Shown here in pieces: positions 63,179 through 64,000 of a stretch of 64,000 nucleotides of DNA (positions are counted from its first letter, which is position 1; each line of letters begins with the position of its first letter). The DNA is from Paracoccus sp. S-4012 (lineage in GTDB: Bacteria > Pseudomonadota > Alphaproteobacteria > Rhodobacterales > Rhodobacteraceae): NCBI RefSeq assembly GCF_009674885.1, contig NZ_WKKA01000014.1:1-64000 (forward strand), in the 5' to 3' direction. Position numbers and translations under genes: made by a program. A model generated the notes under the pieces. It had not been told where the DNA came from. It ran no database searches and saw only the letters and a program-made list of their open reading frames with translations.

Positions 63179-64000
63179 TCACTCGGTCACGGCAGCGCCG
63201 ACGACCGAGTCCCAGTCCCTCGTGACCAGGGCCTTGTTGGCCTGCTCGGCCTCGAGGCTCGGGAAGACGGCCTTGGCGTAAAGCTCGGCCGAGGGCAGGC
63301 GGTCCAGCATCTCCTGCGGCACGGCCCCGCGCGCCACGAGATCGTCGAAGCGTGCCGGGTGGCAGTAGCCCTTGAGCCAGAGCAGCTGGCCCTCGTCCGA
63401 ATACAGATGCTCCATCCACAGCTTCGCCGCGTTCGGATGCGGCGCATGGGCGCTGATCGCCTGCACATAGACGCCCGCCAGCACGCCATCCGAGGGGATC
63501 ACGACCTCCACCGGCGGGTTGCCGTCGAGCTGGTCGCGCCAGTTCAGCAGGTTGTAGTCCCAGCCGGCGATGATCGGCGTCGCGCCCTGCGCGAGCGTAC
63601 CGGCCTTGGCGATGACGGGGACGAAGTTGCCGGCCTGGTTCAGCTCGGCGAAGAACTCGAGCCCCTTCACTCCGCTGTCCTCGCCCGGCTCGGCCCCGCG
63701 CGAGAGGCCCGCCGCCATCACCCCCAGCATCGCCTGGTTCGAGGCGCGCGGGTCGCCCGTCAGCGCGAAGGCGTTGCGGTGTTCCGGGGCGAGCAGGTCG
63801 GCCCAGTTCTGCGGCACCGTCTCGACCAGGTCGGTGTTCACGCCAAAGGCCATGACGCCGTAGTAGTCGGCGTAGAAATGCCCCTCGGGGTCCTTGATCG
63901 CCTCGGGGATCGTGTCCCAGGTCGAGACCTTGTAGGGCTGCGTCAGCCCCTCGGCCTTGGCCTGCGGGCCGAAGGCGAAGCCCACGTCCAGCACATCCGG
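63179..64000 (-). CDS. ABC transporter substrate-binding protein (partial, N-terminus off the right edge)
   Basis: The last ~273 residues of an extracellular binding protein of the family 1/PotD-FbpA kind: ADYYGVMAFGVNTDLVETVP, LTGDPRASNQAMLGVMAAGL, GATPIIAGWDYNLLNW, PSDGVLAGVYVQAISAHAPH followed by PNAAKLWMEHLYSDEGQLLW. The frame is open to base 64000, so the signal peptide is not seen. It heads the operon that continues with two permeases and an ATPase. The ligand (polyamine, iron or an organic acid) cannot be decided. The adjacent LysR-ligase locus suggests an organic substrate. Confidence 0.9.
   Translation of the reverse strand, partial: PDVLDVGFAFGPQAKAEGLTQPYKVSTWDTIPEAIKDPEGHFYADYYGVMAFGVNTDLVETVPQNWADLLAPEHRNAFALTGDPRASNQAMLGVMAAGLSRGAEPGEDSGVKGLEFFAELNQAGNFVPVIAKAGTLAQGATPIIAGWDYNLLNWRDQLDGNPPVEVVIPSDGVLAGVYVQAISAHAPHPNAAKLWMEHLYSDEGQLLWLKGYCHPARFDDLVARGAVPQEMLDRLPSAELYAKAVFPSLEAEQANKALVTRDWDSVVGAAVTE

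Overview
The window is GC-rich alphaproteobacterial chromosome. Gene content and order (purF-cvpA-radA, xseA-ftsY, glcDEF, xoxF-G-J, an FNR-type box in front of an anaerobic coproporphyrinogen oxidase, a ROSE-like RNA thermometer on hsp20) point to the Rhodobacterales. I cannot name the species. Dense long antisense ORFs are high-GC shadows and are left out.

Bases 1-18530 are an accessory, decaying region. Two inverted ends of IS256-family elements (1-126 and 7109-7412) bracket an hsdM remnant and an intact cassette: an Lrp/AsnC regulator, a four-gene polar amino-acid ABC importer and two FAD-dependent amine/amino-acid oxidoreductases. Next come a frameshifted IS3 copy, a 1088-residue exported protein with a peptidoglycan-binding domain, an LprI-like domain and a duplicated unknown module, an integrase stub, several IS3 remnants, and a set of broken catabolic genes (acyl-CoA dehydrogenase, aldehyde dehydrogenase, hydantoinase/oxoprolinase A and B, ornithine cyclodeaminase).

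Bases 18588-45340 are mostly housekeeping: a PRC-barrel protein, prs, a DUF2235 hydrolase, purD, xseA, ftsY, a DUF599 protein, purF, cvpA, radA, a ParDE-type toxin-antitoxin pair, polA (with altered proofreading residues), an oxygen-independent coproporphyrinogen oxidase, glcDEF, hsp20, queA, an MFS transporter, a DUF924 protein, a DUF3108-like protein and lpd. Two short repeat families occur here. One is a double palindrome near ftsY and queA. The other is a GC-rich hairpin inside glcE and again after lpd.

Bases 45341-49058 hold a BCCT-family transporter flanked by IS110 and IS5 remnants. Bases 49059-53064 are a lanthanide-type methanol dehydrogenase operon, xoxF-xoxG-xoxJ, in which XoxF has an unusual tandem-repeat C-terminal tail. 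Bases 53288-59404 are a tight minus-strand operon (AMP-dependent ligase, thiolase-like protein, DUF35 fused to a degenerate SDR, cyclase-family hydrolase, M20 amidohydrolase) read away from a divergent LysR regulator. The window ends with a polyamine/iron-type ABC importer whose binding-protein gene runs off the right edge.
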